DNA of 64,000 nucleotides from contig CAVUOA010000009.1 of the NCBI GenBank assembly GCA_963742955.1, forward strand, positions 682,001-746,000, in the 5' to 3' direction. The position numbers and the translations under genes are program-made. Source of the stretch: CAVUOA01 sp963742955. Lineage in GTDB: Bacteria; Bacteroidota; Ignavibacteria; Tepidaquicellales; OLB5. Positions 1-9,024 of the stretch are shown here, piece after piece. The notes under the pieces are model-generated. The model was not told the origin of the DNA and ran no database searches. It was given only the letters and a program-made list of their open reading frames with translations. Numbering within the stretch: position 1 is the stretch's first letter; every line of letters starts with the position of its first letter.

Positions 1-187
1 CTTCTGCCCAGGCAACTCCGTTAACATTGGATGTGTCATAAACGGAAGGTGTTATCGCCGTTCCCAGAATTTTCGGAAATGTCAAAACTGGGTCAATAAT
101 AGAACTATCCTGCTTTTCGCAGGAAGCAAAAAATGCCGCAATTACTATAATAACTGTAATTATAGAAAGAGATTTAATGTATTTCAA
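1..187 (-). CDS. Putative lipoprotein, N-terminal part only (runs off window)
   Basis: An open frame runs off the left edge. From a TTG codon at 187 it encodes a lysine-containing N-terminus, a hydrophobic stretch (about residues 6-20) and the lipobox-like motif FASC followed by EKQDSS. This is a typical lipoprotein signal, so the protein is probably anchored in a membrane. The visible part after the cysteine (about 40 residues, including TPSVYDTSNVNGVAWAE) matches no family I recognise. No ATG lies in frame nearby and there is no clear Shine-Dalgarno sequence, so the TTG start is a best guess. Confidence 0.6.
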   Translation of the reverse strand, partial: MKYIKSLSIITVIIVIAAFFASCEKQDSSIIDPVLTFPKILGTAITPSVYDTSNVNGVAWAE

Positions 188-333
188 GTTTTGGCTTTTT
201 ATTTTAGAAGAAAATAAAAATATGTAGAGTCTTTCGATAGGTTAAGTTAGATTCTTAATGAATAAGATTCAAGTTAAATTTAGTTAATTCAAATATATAA
301 CTAAATAATTAAAAAAAAAGTAATTTTTTATGC

Positions 334-834
334 CTATGGAAAATCCAAACTCCTGTCTTCAGGTTTCACAAAATCCATCTTACAGAGCCTGAAAACATCA
401 TTTTCTTCATAAGTATAGACTATCTTATCATCCTTATCATAGAGATAGCCGTCCTTTGAATATCCTCCGCCTGTGATTTTCTTCCATGCCCCAAGCATCC
501 GTGTTGAATATGCCGCGGAACCTGTCCGGACGAGAAAAATTATTCCCCAGTTATCCGGCTTCGCAATAAATAAATCAACCTGGCAGTCTCTATACCTGAA
601 CTGTTTATACCTGCTTCCGTTTTTTATGTATTTAAAATTTTTATTATTCTCAAGAAGAAATTTTCCGAGCACATTAAACACTTTGTTGGCGCTAACAGGC
701 ACAAGGCAGATTTCAATATCTTTCACCTGTGGTTTCCTGCGGCGGACACTGCCCGCTATTTCTATCTTGAGGCAGTACGGTTTTAGAACTTCAATAAGCT
801 CATCGGCAATTGATTTGGCTTCGGAATATTGCAT
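334..834 (-). CDS. Stand-alone PolX-type (DNA polymerase beta palm-like) nucleotidyltransferase
   Basis: This 166-residue protein resembles only the palm/fingers part of family X DNA polymerases. The motif AGSVRRR (about residues 27-33) is the GS(x)RRG-like nucleotidyltransferase signature. Acidic residues D39/E41 and D87 (in DCQVDLFI) sit where the metal-binding aspartates of Pol beta are expected, and VRTGSAAYS resembles the FTGS motif of the nucleotide pocket. Bacterial PolX is usually about 570 residues with an N-terminal helix-hairpin-helix domain and a C-terminal PHP exonuclease; neither is present. The second catalytic acid is Glu instead of Asp. It could act in gap filling or be a nucleotidyltransferase with another substrate. 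It starts at ATG 834 and appears to be a single-gene unit. Confidence 0.72.
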   Translation of the reverse strand: MQYSEAKSIADELIEVLKPYCLKIEIAGSVRRRKPQVKDIEICLVPVSANKVFNVLGKFLLENNKNFKYIKNGSRYKQFRYRDCQVDLFIAKPDNWGIIFLVRTGSAAYSTRMLGAWKKITGGGYSKDGYLYDKDDKIVYTYEENDVFRLCKMDFVKPEDRSLDFP

Positions 835-958
835 GAAAGTAAATTAAAATAATTGATTCACTTTAAAAACATCAATCTTCACCCCTAATCTTTCACACCT
901 GTATAAAAATAATTATCTTTGTATTTACGATTCATCTGCGGATTCCAAAAAATTTGTC

Positions 959-978
959 ATTCCCGCGAAGGCGGGAAT
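959..978. repeat. Palindromic repeat ATTCCCGCGAAGGCGGGAAT
   Basis: This is an intergenic inverted repeat with 8-bp arms (ATTCCCGC / GCGGGAAT) flanked by gtc and cc. Related elements with the same ATTCCCGC arm occur at 9746-9765, 16082-16101 and 36197-36231, so it belongs to a dispersed family. No T-run follows, so a simple terminator role is unlikely. Confidence 0.75.
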
Positions 979-1022
979 CCGATTAATGATAGAATTCGTT
1001 TATCCTTAATGAAGATTTATTT

Positions 1023-2817
1023 ATGAACTGCACCAACTTCGGGGAATTTTTTGAGCACGTTACAGCCATCTACGGCCCGCGCAATGCTATATTCTGGCGT
1101 GAGAACGAGCACTATGAAAGCATCACTGGCGCAAAATTAAAAGAGCTTGCTTACCTGGCAGCAAAAGCTATGGAAAAATTCAATCTTAAGCCGGGTGATA
1201 AAGCGGCAATTATTTCAGAAACAAGATACGAGTGGGTTGTGGCTGACTTTGCCTGTATTGCAAATCAGATTATTACCGTTCCTATCTACACAACTCTTAC
1301 TCCCGAGCCAGATGAAATTTATTCTCGAACACTCTGAGGCTAAACTTTGTTTTGTTTCATCCGAGATGATAGCAGATAAAATCAGAAAAGTATTTGACGA
1401 GCTTCCCAACCTGGAGTATATCATTTCATTCAACAAAATTTCAAATGGTGAGGATTTTATTACAAACTTCGAAGACCTGATTTTTAAATCGCTCATCCAT
1501 TCCAAACAAAGCTACGATGAAGAAATAGCGGATAAGTATTTCAGTGATTGCTCAAAGAAATTAAGCGAAGATGATTTGCTAACAATCATTTATACATCAG
1601 GTACCACAGCAGAGCCGAAAGGTGTTTGCCTTACTCATAAAAATATATTGACAAATATAAAACAAGCCCAGAAAGCGTTTCATCTCGACTCTTCCGACAG
1701 GTTCCTTTCATTCCTGCCATTTGCGCACAGCTATGAGAGGACAACAGGATATTATTTTGCGCTATCAGTCGGTGCGGAAGTTTACTACGCACAAAGCATT
1801 GATACGCTGCAGGCGCAGCTAACGGAAGTAAAGCCAACTATTATGACATGCGTTCCGCTGCTCTTCACCCGTATTTACAACCGGTTGATGAAAAATATCC
1901 AAACGTTCTCACGAAGAAAACAATTGATAATTAGAACGGCTTTTTCAATCGCACAAAAATACCGTGAGAACAAAACAAGCACACTATGGAAAATGGCAGA
2001 TAAAATGGTTTTCAAAACAATCCGTGAACGAACCGGAGGCAGAATAAAATTTTTCATATCAGGAGGTTCGGCGCTTAACAAACAGCTTGCAGAATTTTTT
2101 GACGGGATTGGAGTTATAATTTACCAGGGATATGGAATGACTGAAGCCTCGCCTGTAATTTCTGTTAACCGAATCGGAAAAAATAAATTCGGGACAGTGG
2201 GAATCCCGCTTGACGGCATCGAAGCAAAAATTGCAGGTGACGGTGAAATCCTTATAAAAGGAGAAAACGTTATGCAGGGTTACTACAAAAATGATGGTGA
2301 AACCAAAACTGCAATTATCGATGGATGGCTTCACACCGGTGATATCGGAGAAATTGACAGTGACGGGTTTTTAAAAATTACCGATAGAAAAAAAACGCTT
2401 ATAAAAACAGCAGGTGGTAAATATATTTCTCTCACTCACATAGAAGATACTATCGAAAGCTCGCCATATGTTTACCAGGCTGTTGCTCTGGCAAGTGATG
2501 AAGAACATTTCGTTACAGGATTGATTGTACCGGATTTCGAAGAGCTGCGGAACTTTGCTCATGCGTCAAGAATTGTTTTTGAAAATGAAAAAGAGTTAAT
2601 ACAGAACCCCGCCATACTAAAGCTTTACGAAGCAGAGATAAACCGCTGCCAGAAGAATATGGCAAAGTTCGAGCGTGTAAGAAAATTTGCGCTTATTTCC
2701 GAGCCTTTCACAATAGAAAGCGGAGAACTTACGCCTTCTCTTAAGCTCAAACGAAGAGTTATCGAAGCTAAAAACAGGGAAATTATAGAAAAGCTATATA
2801 AAGTGAGCAGGATTTAG
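1023..2817 (+). CDS. Long-chain acyl-CoA synthetase (AMP-forming), frameshifted in this sequence
   Basis: This enzyme would activate fatty acids to acyl-CoA through an acyl-AMP intermediate. The ATP/AMP motif YTSGTTAEPKGV, the GYGMTEASP motif and the C-terminal GWLHTGDIGEID...DRKKTLIKTAGGKYIS segment place it in the COG1022 long-chain family. The reading frame changes at 1308: codons from ATG 1023 read ...TTLTPE, then removing one C at 1308/1309 continues QMKFILEHSEAK, which is the expected family sequence. The corrected protein is 597 residues, normal for the family. The break is therefore more likely a one-base sequence error than decay, although a recent frameshift mutation cannot be excluded. 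The gene lies 36 bp upstream of nuoA; the link is probably not functional. Confidence 0.88.
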
Positions 2818-2853
2818 TCTTTTAAAAGAAGTTCAATTTTCTTATATTTCGAA

Positions 2854-3222
2854 ATGTTAATAAATTATATACCGATACTGATTTTAATGACACTTGCCGC
2901 AGTTATTGCTGTTGGCTTTACATTTGCCTCTAAGTTTTTCGGACCGAAGAATCCCAACCCGGTAAAGCTTTCAACATACGAAAGCGGGATGGAGCCTATA
3001 GGAACCGCAAGAACAAGGTTTTCTGTTAAATATTATATGGCAGCCATGCTGTTCATTATTTTTGATATTGAGATTGTATTCTTATATCCCTGGGCTGTAG
3101 CATTCAGGGCATTTCAGGGTCCGTATTTAACTTACGCTCTTATTGAAATGATTGTGTTCATTGTGATTTTACTGGTTGGATATTTTTATATGCTCCGCAA
3201 AGGCGCATTGAAATGGGACTAA
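2854..3222 (+). CDS. nuoA: NADH-quinone oxidoreductase subunit A
   Basis: NuoA is a small membrane subunit of respiratory complex I near the quinone site. The 122-residue protein has three hydrophobic segments (about residues 5-25, 62-82 and 88-112). It carries the conserved loop YESGMEPIGTAR and the helix motif FDIEIVFLYPWA, both diagnostic of NuoA/NDUFA3-type subunits. It is followed 28 bp later by nuoB in the usual order. No other nuo gene follows. Confidence 0.96.
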   Translation: MLINYIPILILMTLAAVIAVGFTFASKFFGPKNPNPVKLSTYESGMEPIGTARTRFSVKYYMAAMLFIIFDIEIVFLYPWAVAFRAFQGPYLTYALIEMIVFIVILLVGYFYMLRKGALKWD

Positions 3223-3250
3223 TTTCAGAGTTTTAAAATTATATTGATAT

Positions 3251-3736
3251 ATGTCTGATTTAAAACAAACATTGGATAAAGAAGGATTTTTTACAACAAA
3301 GGTTCAGGATTTAATTAACTGGTCGAGGAAAAATTCCGTTTGGCCGATGCCTATGGGGATTTCCTGCTGCGCTATCGAAATGATGGCTGTTGCTTCAGCA
3401 AGATTCGATATGGCGCGCTTCGGTTCGGAGGTGTTCCGCTTTTCACCGAGACAATCTGACCTGATGATTGTTGCCGGGACAACCACATACAAAATGGCGT
3501 GGGTGGTTAGGAAAATCTGGGACCAGATGCCTGACCCCAAGTGGTGTATAGCCATGGGAGCCTGCACGTCCAGCGGCGGAATGTACAGAACTTATTCGGT
3601 CGTTCAGGGAATTGACCAATTCATTCCTGTTGATGTTTATCTTGCCGGTTGTCCTCCAAGACCTGAAGCACTGCTTGAGGCGCTTATGCAGATACAGGCA
3701 AAAATAAATAAAGAGAAACCTTCTCTTGTAAAGTAA
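3251..3736 (+). CDS. nuoB: NADH-quinone oxidoreductase subunit B (N2 cluster subunit)
   Basis: NuoB holds the terminal [4Fe-4S] cluster N2 that passes electrons to quinone. The expected ligands are visible: the tandem pair C39-C40 (GISCCAIEM), C105 (MGACTSSGG) and C134 (AGCPPRPEA). The length of 161 residues is typical. A strong terminator at 3760-3793 follows, so transcription of this pair ends here. nuoC-N are not adjacent on either side. Confidence 0.96.
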   Translation: MSDLKQTLDKEGFFTTKVQDLINWSRKNSVWPMPMGISCCAIEMMAVASARFDMARFGSEVFRFSPRQSDLMIVAGTTTYKMAWVVRKIWDQMPDPKWCIAMGACTSSGGMYRTYSVVQGIDQFIPVDVYLAGCPPRPEALLEALMQIQAKINKEKPSLVK

Positions 3737-3759
3737 AATTTCCCATATATTGAATGCTA

Positions 3760-3793
3760 AGCCCGTTTAAATTATTTTAGAACGGGTTTTTTT
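3760..3793 (+). terminator. Rho-independent terminator after nuoB
   Basis: Stem AAGCCCGTT / AACGGGTTT (one G-T pair, 13-nt loop) is followed by a run of T residues. It lies 24 bp after the nuoB stop and before the acetyltransferase gene. Confidence 0.8.
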
Positions 3794-3811
3794 ATAAATT
3801 AAATTAATACA

Positions 3812-4339
3812 ATGCTTTCAATAAGGCCGGCAGAAATAAAAGATATAGAAGCAATTACAGAAATTTATAATGAAGCAATTCTAAATACCACTGCTACATT
3901 CGATACAGAGCCAAGAACCGTTGAACAGCAGAAAGCATGGTTCATAAGCCACGATGAAAAACACCCGGTAATATCGGCTGAGTTTCAGGGAACGGTAATC
4001 GGCTGGGCATCGCTAAGCCCGTGGTCTGACCGCCCGGCATATGCAAAGACAGCGGAGATTTCCATTTATGTTAAGAAGGAATTTCGTAACCGCGGCTACG
4101 GGAAGAAACTTATGGATAAGCTGATTGATGACGGTGAAGCTGCGGGACTCCACACAATCATTGCACGCATTGCAGACGGCAACGAAATCAGCATTAAGCT
4201 TCACGAAGCTTACGGATTTAAACATATCGGCATTATGAAGGAGGTTGGAGAAAAATTTGGCAGGGTGCTGGACGTATATCTGATGCAGAAAATTTATAAG
4301 AGGAAATCGCGACTAAACTATCTCCCAATTTTTTGCTGA
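3812..4339 (+). CDS. GNAT N-acetyltransferase, phosphinothricin acetyltransferase-like
   Basis: This protein probably transfers an acetyl group from acetyl-CoA to a small amine. The N-terminus IRPAEIKDIEAITEIYNEAI and the central SLSPWSDRPAYAKTAEISIYV segment are typical of the phosphinothricin acetyltransferase (PAT/YwnH-like) branch. The acetyl-CoA binding motif RNRGYGKKL is present, followed by the YGFKHIGIMKEVG...LDVYLMQK end. Natural substrates of this branch include amino-acid analogues such as methionine sulfoximine; the substrate here is unknown. Its last 22 bases overlap the 3' end of the convergent transporter gene at 4318. Confidence 0.9.
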   Translation: MLSIRPAEIKDIEAITEIYNEAILNTTATFDTEPRTVEQQKAWFISHDEKHPVISAEFQGTVIGWASLSPWSDRPAYAKTAEISIYVKKEFRNRGYGKKLMDKLIDDGEAAGLHTIIARIADGNEISIKLHEAYGFKHIGIMKEVGEKFGRVLDVYLMQKIYKRKSRLNYLPIFC

Positions 4340-5803
4340 AGATGTTTTGGAATTAAAATCTTTTCGAGCAGCTCGAATAAAAATTCAACAAGAATCGCAA
4401 GCACGGCTGCAGGGATTGCTCCTTCAAGAATCATTGATGTGTTGTTCAATGCAAGGCCGGTTACAATAAACTCACCCAATCCCCCTGCCCCGATAAACGC
4501 GGCAAGCGTTGCAGTTCCGATGTTAATCACAGCCGCTGTTCTTATTCCGGCCAGCACTGTCGGCATAGCAAGAGGGATTTCAACATATCGCAACCTTTGC
4601 CAGCGGTTCAAGCCGATGCCGGTTGCTACCTTCTTTAGCAGCGGGTCGATTGAAAATAAACCAATCGCTGTATTGCGCAGAATCGGAAGCAGGGCATAAA
4701 GAAAGAGTGCTACAATTGCAGGAACGACCCCGATACCAAATAACGGAATCATTAACGCAAGCAAAGCAATTGAAGGAATTGTCTGCAGGAGTCCGGTAAA
4801 ATATAAAATCGGTTTCGAGATTGACGAATACGAATAAATCAAAATTCCAAGCGGTACAGCAATAAGAATAGCAAGCAACAAAGCAATGAAAGTAATTTTT
4901 AAATGCGTAAGCGTTTTGGAAAGAATTTCGCTCATCATTGAAACGGATACATTTTCCTTTTTACCTTTCAACAGATTTTTGCTGTTAAGAAATTCCGAAG
5001 CAACCTCCGCAAATGATTTATTTCTGGTACAGAACTTCGGAGTTCATCCGCTGCATTTCGGTTTCATTGATCTTTCCTTCAAGCTGTGAGATGATTTGTT
5101 TTGCTTTTGGGGCAAGCGAAGCGGTGAAAAATGAAACCGCAAAATATTTAGGAAAGAAATTTTTATTATCTTCAAGAGTGACCAGTCCATATTTTTCAAT
5201 CTCACCGTCAGTTGAGTAAGCATCCGTCAGTTGAATTTTACCTTCATCCAGCGCCTGGTAAGCAAGCCCGTGTTCGATTCCCACCGGCTGATTCTTCAAT
5301 CCGTAAACAGCAGAAAGATTTCCCCAGCCGTCTTTGCGTTTGAGAAACTCATAGCTCAAAGCAATTTTTAAATCAGGGTGATTTCTTAAATCGGAAATTG
5401 TTTTCAGTCCCAACTTCTCAGCAGTTTCTTTCTTCACCACAAACGCATATGTGTTGTTGAACCCGTATGGTTTCGAGATTTCGAGATTAAATTCGGCCTT
5501 TAATTTTTTGTCAAGCTCATCTGGAGTAAGGTTTGTTTCCGATTTTAATATTTCTTCAGTCAGAGTACCAGTGTATTCGGGATAAATATCGATTTCATGA
5601 TTTTCAAGCGCGTTGAAACAAACAAGCGTGCCGCCAAGGTTAAATTTTCTTTCAACTGTAAATCCTCCGTCTTCCAGAATTTGGGAAATAATTTCGCTGA
5701 GTATGTAACCTTCGTTAAAATGTTTTGCACCAACACGGATTGTCTGTGAATGAAGATTCACATTCATGAAAATTACAAATAATATTGAAACAAATATTTT
5801 CAA
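4318..5803 (-). CDS. OpuC-type ABC transporter, fused substrate-binding protein and permease (one frameshift)
   Basis: The N-terminal half (5803 to about 5018) is a periplasmic binding protein of the betaine/choline (OpuAC/OsmF) class: signal peptide, then VGAKHFNEGYILSE and YPEYTGTLTEE. The C-terminal half (from 4971) is a binding-protein-dependent permease with several membrane helices and the GIGLNRWQRLRYVEIPLAMP coupling loop. The binding protein appears to stop at 5018. Dropping one A in the run at 5021-5023 removes the stop and continues ...NKSFAEVASEFLNSKNLL, the usual binding-protein C-terminus, straight into the permease frame. The gene is therefore probably a single 494-residue binding protein-permease fusion. 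Its TTG start overlaps the TGA stop of the ATPase gene (TTGA), suggesting translational coupling. The substrate could be betaine-like or, given the neighbouring egtB, ergothioneine. Confidence 0.82.
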
Positions 5804-6531
5804 ATTGTTTCCTGTGACTTTATAAAATCTTTCACAAATTCTGTTGCAGGAGAATTTAATATTTCGTCCTTCGTTCCGTACTGTTGAATCACTCCTCTGT
5901 GGAGAACCATAATTTTATCAGCAAGTTTCAACGCTTCGGCAAGGTCATGCGTAACCAATACGATTGTCCTGGGCTCAATCTTCTGTATTTTCAGAAGCTC
6001 GTTATGAATCTCATATTTAGTGGTTGGGTCAAGCGCCGCAAAAGCTTCATCGAGTAAAAAAATCGGAGGGTCTAAGAGCATAGCGCGGCACAAGCCAACA
6101 CGCTGCTGTTCGCCGCCTGATAACTGGTAAGAATATTTACCGGTGAAATCTTCCGGTAATTCAACCATTTTCATTAATAAATCTACACGAGAAGAAATCT
6201 CACCTTTGGCTCTTCCTGCAATTTTGCCGGGTAATGAAATATTTTCATAAACAGTCATATGCGGAAATAATCCAGTACCCTGAACAGAATAACCAATCTT
6301 CAATCGTATATCGTTTATCCGTGAGTAATCAAGCTTCTCACCGAACACAAACACTTCGCCATAGGTAGGGACTACAAGGCCGTTGATTATCTGGATAAGA
6401 GTCGATTTGCCACCCCCGCTCCTACCGATGACAGCAGTAATAAGGTTTTCTTCTATTTCAAAGCTCAGGTTATCAAGTACAGCATCCTTTGAATAGCGGT
6501 GTGAAACTTTTTTAAATACTATTGGTTTCAA
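5800..6531 (-). CDS. ABC transporter ATP-binding protein (betaine/choline/ergothioneine type)
   Basis: This 243-residue ATPase would power the adjacent transporter. It shows Walker A (GRSGGGKST), a Q-loop (YSVQGTGLFPHMTVYENI), the ABC signature (LSGGEQQR), Walker B (IFLLDEAF) and the switch histidine (VTHDL). GTGLFPHMTV is typical of the OpuCA/ProV class. There is no C-terminal CBS pair, unlike OpuCA of osmoprotectant systems. The gene leads a two-gene operon and is divergent from egtB across 96 bp. Confidence 0.9.
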   Translation of the reverse strand: MKPIVFKKVSHRYSKDAVLDNLSFEIEENLITAVIGRSGGGKSTLIQIINGLVVPTYGEVFVFGEKLDYSRINDIRLKIGYSVQGTGLFPHMTVYENISLPGKIAGRAKGEISSRVDLLMKMVELPEDFTGKYSYQLSGGEQQRVGLCRAMLLDPPIFLLDEAFAALDPTTKYEIHNELLKIQKIEPRTIVLVTHDLAEALKLADKIMVLHRGVIQQYGTKDEILNSPATEFVKDFIKSQETI

Positions 6532-6627
6532 TTATTTATAACTTAGGTCTTTATATTATCTTCAATTACTTTTATATTAAGTTTAGCCTCTTCGTCCTCA
6601 AAGTAATAATTTTAATCTTAATTGAAA

Positions 6628-8001
6628 ATGGAAAATCAGAAAAACAAACTTAACTTGGAAAACATTGACAGCTCCCTTGCGGGAAAAGTTACAGATGATT
6701 TCTTCGGCATGTTCAAGAAAGTCCGCCGGCAGACAATAGAGCTGGTTGAGCCTCTTGAGATTGAGGATTTTGTGGTTCAGACAGAAGCGTTTATGAGTCC
6801 CCCCCGCTGGCATATCGGGCACGTAAGCTGGTTTTACGAACAGCTCCTGAGGAAGAACTATAAAAACTTCAAGCCGCATAAAGAAGATTTTTCATTTTAC
6901 CTGAACTCATATTACCAGCAGTTCGGCGAACCATTCACGAAATCAAAGCGCGGAACAATTTCACGTCCCACCGTCAATGAAACACTTGACTACTGGAGAT
7001 GGATAAACATCCAGGTTTCAAAATTCTTTGAGGAAACCGAGCCAACCTATGAACTGAAAAGATTGTTCATGCTTGCATTTAACCATGAGTGGCAGCACCA
7101 GGAACTAATGGTATATGACCTTCAGCATCTTCTGCAGGATAAATATAAACCGAAAGAACTCAGAATTCCCCCCGCTACAAACGGAAGCTCTCACAAAAAG
7201 GAAATGGTAAAAATAAAAGGCGGAATTTTTGAAATGGGATTTGACCCGGAGAAATTCCCTAATGAGTTTGCTTACGATATCGAAATGCCTCTGCATAAGG
7301 TTTATCTGAACGATTACTACATCGATAACACACCGGTTACAAATGGGGATTTTCTAAATTTCATTAATGACGGCGGTTATAAAAATTATAAATGGTGGCT
7401 ATCCGACGGCTGGGAAACAGTTAAGAAAAATAAATGGCAGGCGCCAATTTACTGGGAACAGGACGAAAAAGGCAACTGGGTTAAACATGATTTTAAAGGA
7501 AAAAGATTTATCGACAACTTCCCTGATGAATCTGTGATAAACTTGAGCTATTACGAAGCTGATGCTTATGCCAAATGGGCAGGTAAACGTCTGCCGACAG
7601 AGGCTGAATGGGAAAAAGCAGCTTCATGGGATGAAGATAAAGGAAAGAAAAGACTCTATCCCTGGGGCGATGAACATCCGAATGATATGAATTCGAATTT
7701 GCTTGAATCAAAAATCTGGGCACCTGCTGATGTATTTGCTTATGAAGAAGGAAAAAGCTATTACGGAATTTATTCGGCGGTTGGAGACTGCTGGGAATGG
7801 ACTCAATCCGAATTTATGGCGTACCCCGGTTTTAAATCAGGTTTTGCCGAATACAACGATAAATGGTTCGGTAATCAGAAGGTACTTAGAGGAGGTTCAT
7901 TCGGCACACCGAGGCTGAATACAAGAAATACATACCGCAACTTTTTCAGACCTGAAGAAAGATGGATGATAAGCGGATTCAGGTGCGCAAAAGATGCTTG
8001 A
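6628..8001 (+). CDS. egtB: Ergothioneine biosynthesis sulfoxide synthase EgtB
   Basis: EgtB is an iron enzyme that joins trimethylhistidine (hercynine) to a thiol donor and forms a sulfoxide, the second step of ergothioneine synthesis. The N-terminal DinB-like domain carries SPPRWHIGHVSWFYE and NHEWQHQEL; counting from ATG 6628, H65, H153 and H157 match the expected iron-binding triad. The C-terminal half (about 190-457) is a formylglycine-generating-enzyme-like domain, with GGIFEMGFDPE near its start and RGGSF...RNFFRPEERW...GFRCAKD at its end. A TTG two codons upstream is also in frame, but ATG 6628 is preferred. egtD lies about 1.8 kb downstream on the other strand. Whether the thiol donor is cysteine or gamma-glutamylcysteine cannot be read from the sequence. 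Confidence 0.9.
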   Translation: MENQKNKLNLENIDSSLAGKVTDDFFGMFKKVRRQTIELVEPLEIEDFVVQTEAFMSPPRWHIGHVSWFYEQLLRKNYKNFKPHKEDFSFYLNSYYQQFGEPFTKSKRGTISRPTVNETLDYWRWINIQVSKFFEETEPTYELKRLFMLAFNHEWQHQELMVYDLQHLLQDKYKPKELRIPPATNGSSHKKEMVKIKGGIFEMGFDPEKFPNEFAYDIEMPLHKVYLNDYYIDNTPVTNGDFLNFINDGGYKNYKWWLSDGWETVKKNKWQAPIYWEQDEKGNWVKHDFKGKRFIDNFPDESVINLSYYEADAYAKWAGKRLPTEAEWEKAASWDEDKGKKRLYPWGDEHPNDMNSNLLESKIWAPADVFAYEEGKSYYGIYSAVGDCWEWTQSEFMAYPGFKSGFAEYNDKWFGNQKVLRGGSFGTPRLNTRNTYRNFFRPEERWMISGFRCAKDA

Positions 8002-8235
8002 ATTCAATTAATAATGAAACAATTGACAATTTACAATTGGCAATTGAGCTATGCCATTCGCGGGGATTGACAACAGGATAAATTTTGGTATTTTTTTACA
8101 GACGAGCCTGAATTATGTTAAATTCAGGGAAACACTAAAATTATAAATTTCACTAAAAGGAGAGATTAAAGAAAGCAGCATCTATTAAGTTAAGTTCTAT
8201 TTTCTTTTTAAAAATTAAATAAACGCTTAATTAAG

Positions 8236-8921
8236 ATGAAAAAAATCACATTTCTCATCACAGCACTTCTTGTAACATTTCAGCTTCACACATCAGCGCA
8301 ATTTATTTCAGGTTTTGGTATTAAAGGCGGGGTAACGTTTTCAAACCAAAAATTTACGATTATAAAAGTTTTAACCTTAACCTTGATGAAAAATAAATAT
8401 CATGGGATTTAATGGAAGTATATTTGCAGAATTCCTTAACAGCAAAACGATTTAACCTTTATGCGGAAACGGGTTATGACAGAAGAGGGTATATTCTAAA
8501 TATCATTCGAACTGATGAATTTGGCAATCAAATCGGTGAGGTATGAATTAAAAAATAGTACAAATTATATATTTGTTTCAGTTGGGAGCAAAGTTAAAAT
8601 TTCCAGCTAAACATGTCACTCCTTATATTACTTCTGGCCCAGATTAAATTTTTATCTAGGATACAATGTCTCGTCACCTGATGGCTCTATAGTATCAAAT
8701 GATAATTCCCGTGCTCGAGGATTTCAAAAAAATAATGTTTGATCTAGGCATTGGAGCAGGAATCGAATTCAACAGTCTTCTTCCTTATAAAAGTATTTAT
8801 TGAAGCAAATTACTATCCTGGTATTATAACATCTTACAGCAACCAATATTTGGATGTATGGGAACATTCGTTTAATTTTAAGCTGGGGATAAATTTTATT
8901 AAAGATAAGAAAAAGGGATGA
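8236..8921 (+). pseudogene. Degenerate paralogue of the downstream outer-membrane barrel protein
   Basis: From ATG 8236 the sequence encodes a signal peptide and GFGIKGGVTFSNQKF, closely matching the intact gene at 9025. It then breaks. Moving between frames recovers FNGSIFAEFLNSK, FNLYAETGYDRRGY, HVTPYI and WEHSFNFKLGINFIKD, all collinear with the neighbour, up to a TGA at 8919-8921. At least six indels are needed over 686 bp, a higher density than elsewhere in the window. This is either a decaying tandem duplicate or a badly sequenced intact paralogue. The 234 bp before it hold only AT-rich sequence with short inverted segments. Confidence 0.75.
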
Positions 8922-8970
8922 ACAGATTCACCCAGCTATTTGGGCTAAAACCCGCTCTGTGTTAAAAAAT

Positions 8971-8990
8971 ACTCCCCGGCGTAAACGCCG
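8971..8990. repeat. Perfect hairpin CCCCGGCGTAAACGCCGGGG
   Basis: An 8-bp G+C-only stem closes a 4-nt TAAA loop in an otherwise AT-rich spacer between the two barrel paralogues. No T-run follows on either strand, so it looks more like a REP-type palindrome than a terminator. Confidence 0.7.
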
Positions 8991-9024
8991 GGGAAACATT
9001 TACAATCCAGGTGCTTAAATAAAT

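Noticed and set aside
473..847. Open frame of 124 codons on the plus strand
   Set aside because: It lies opposite the PolX-like gene, has no recognisable protein features, and its composition matches an antisense frame.
5018..5023. Programmed ribosomal frameshift joining binding protein and permease
   Set aside because: There is no slippery heptamer or downstream structure, and many other genes in the window show similar one-base problems.
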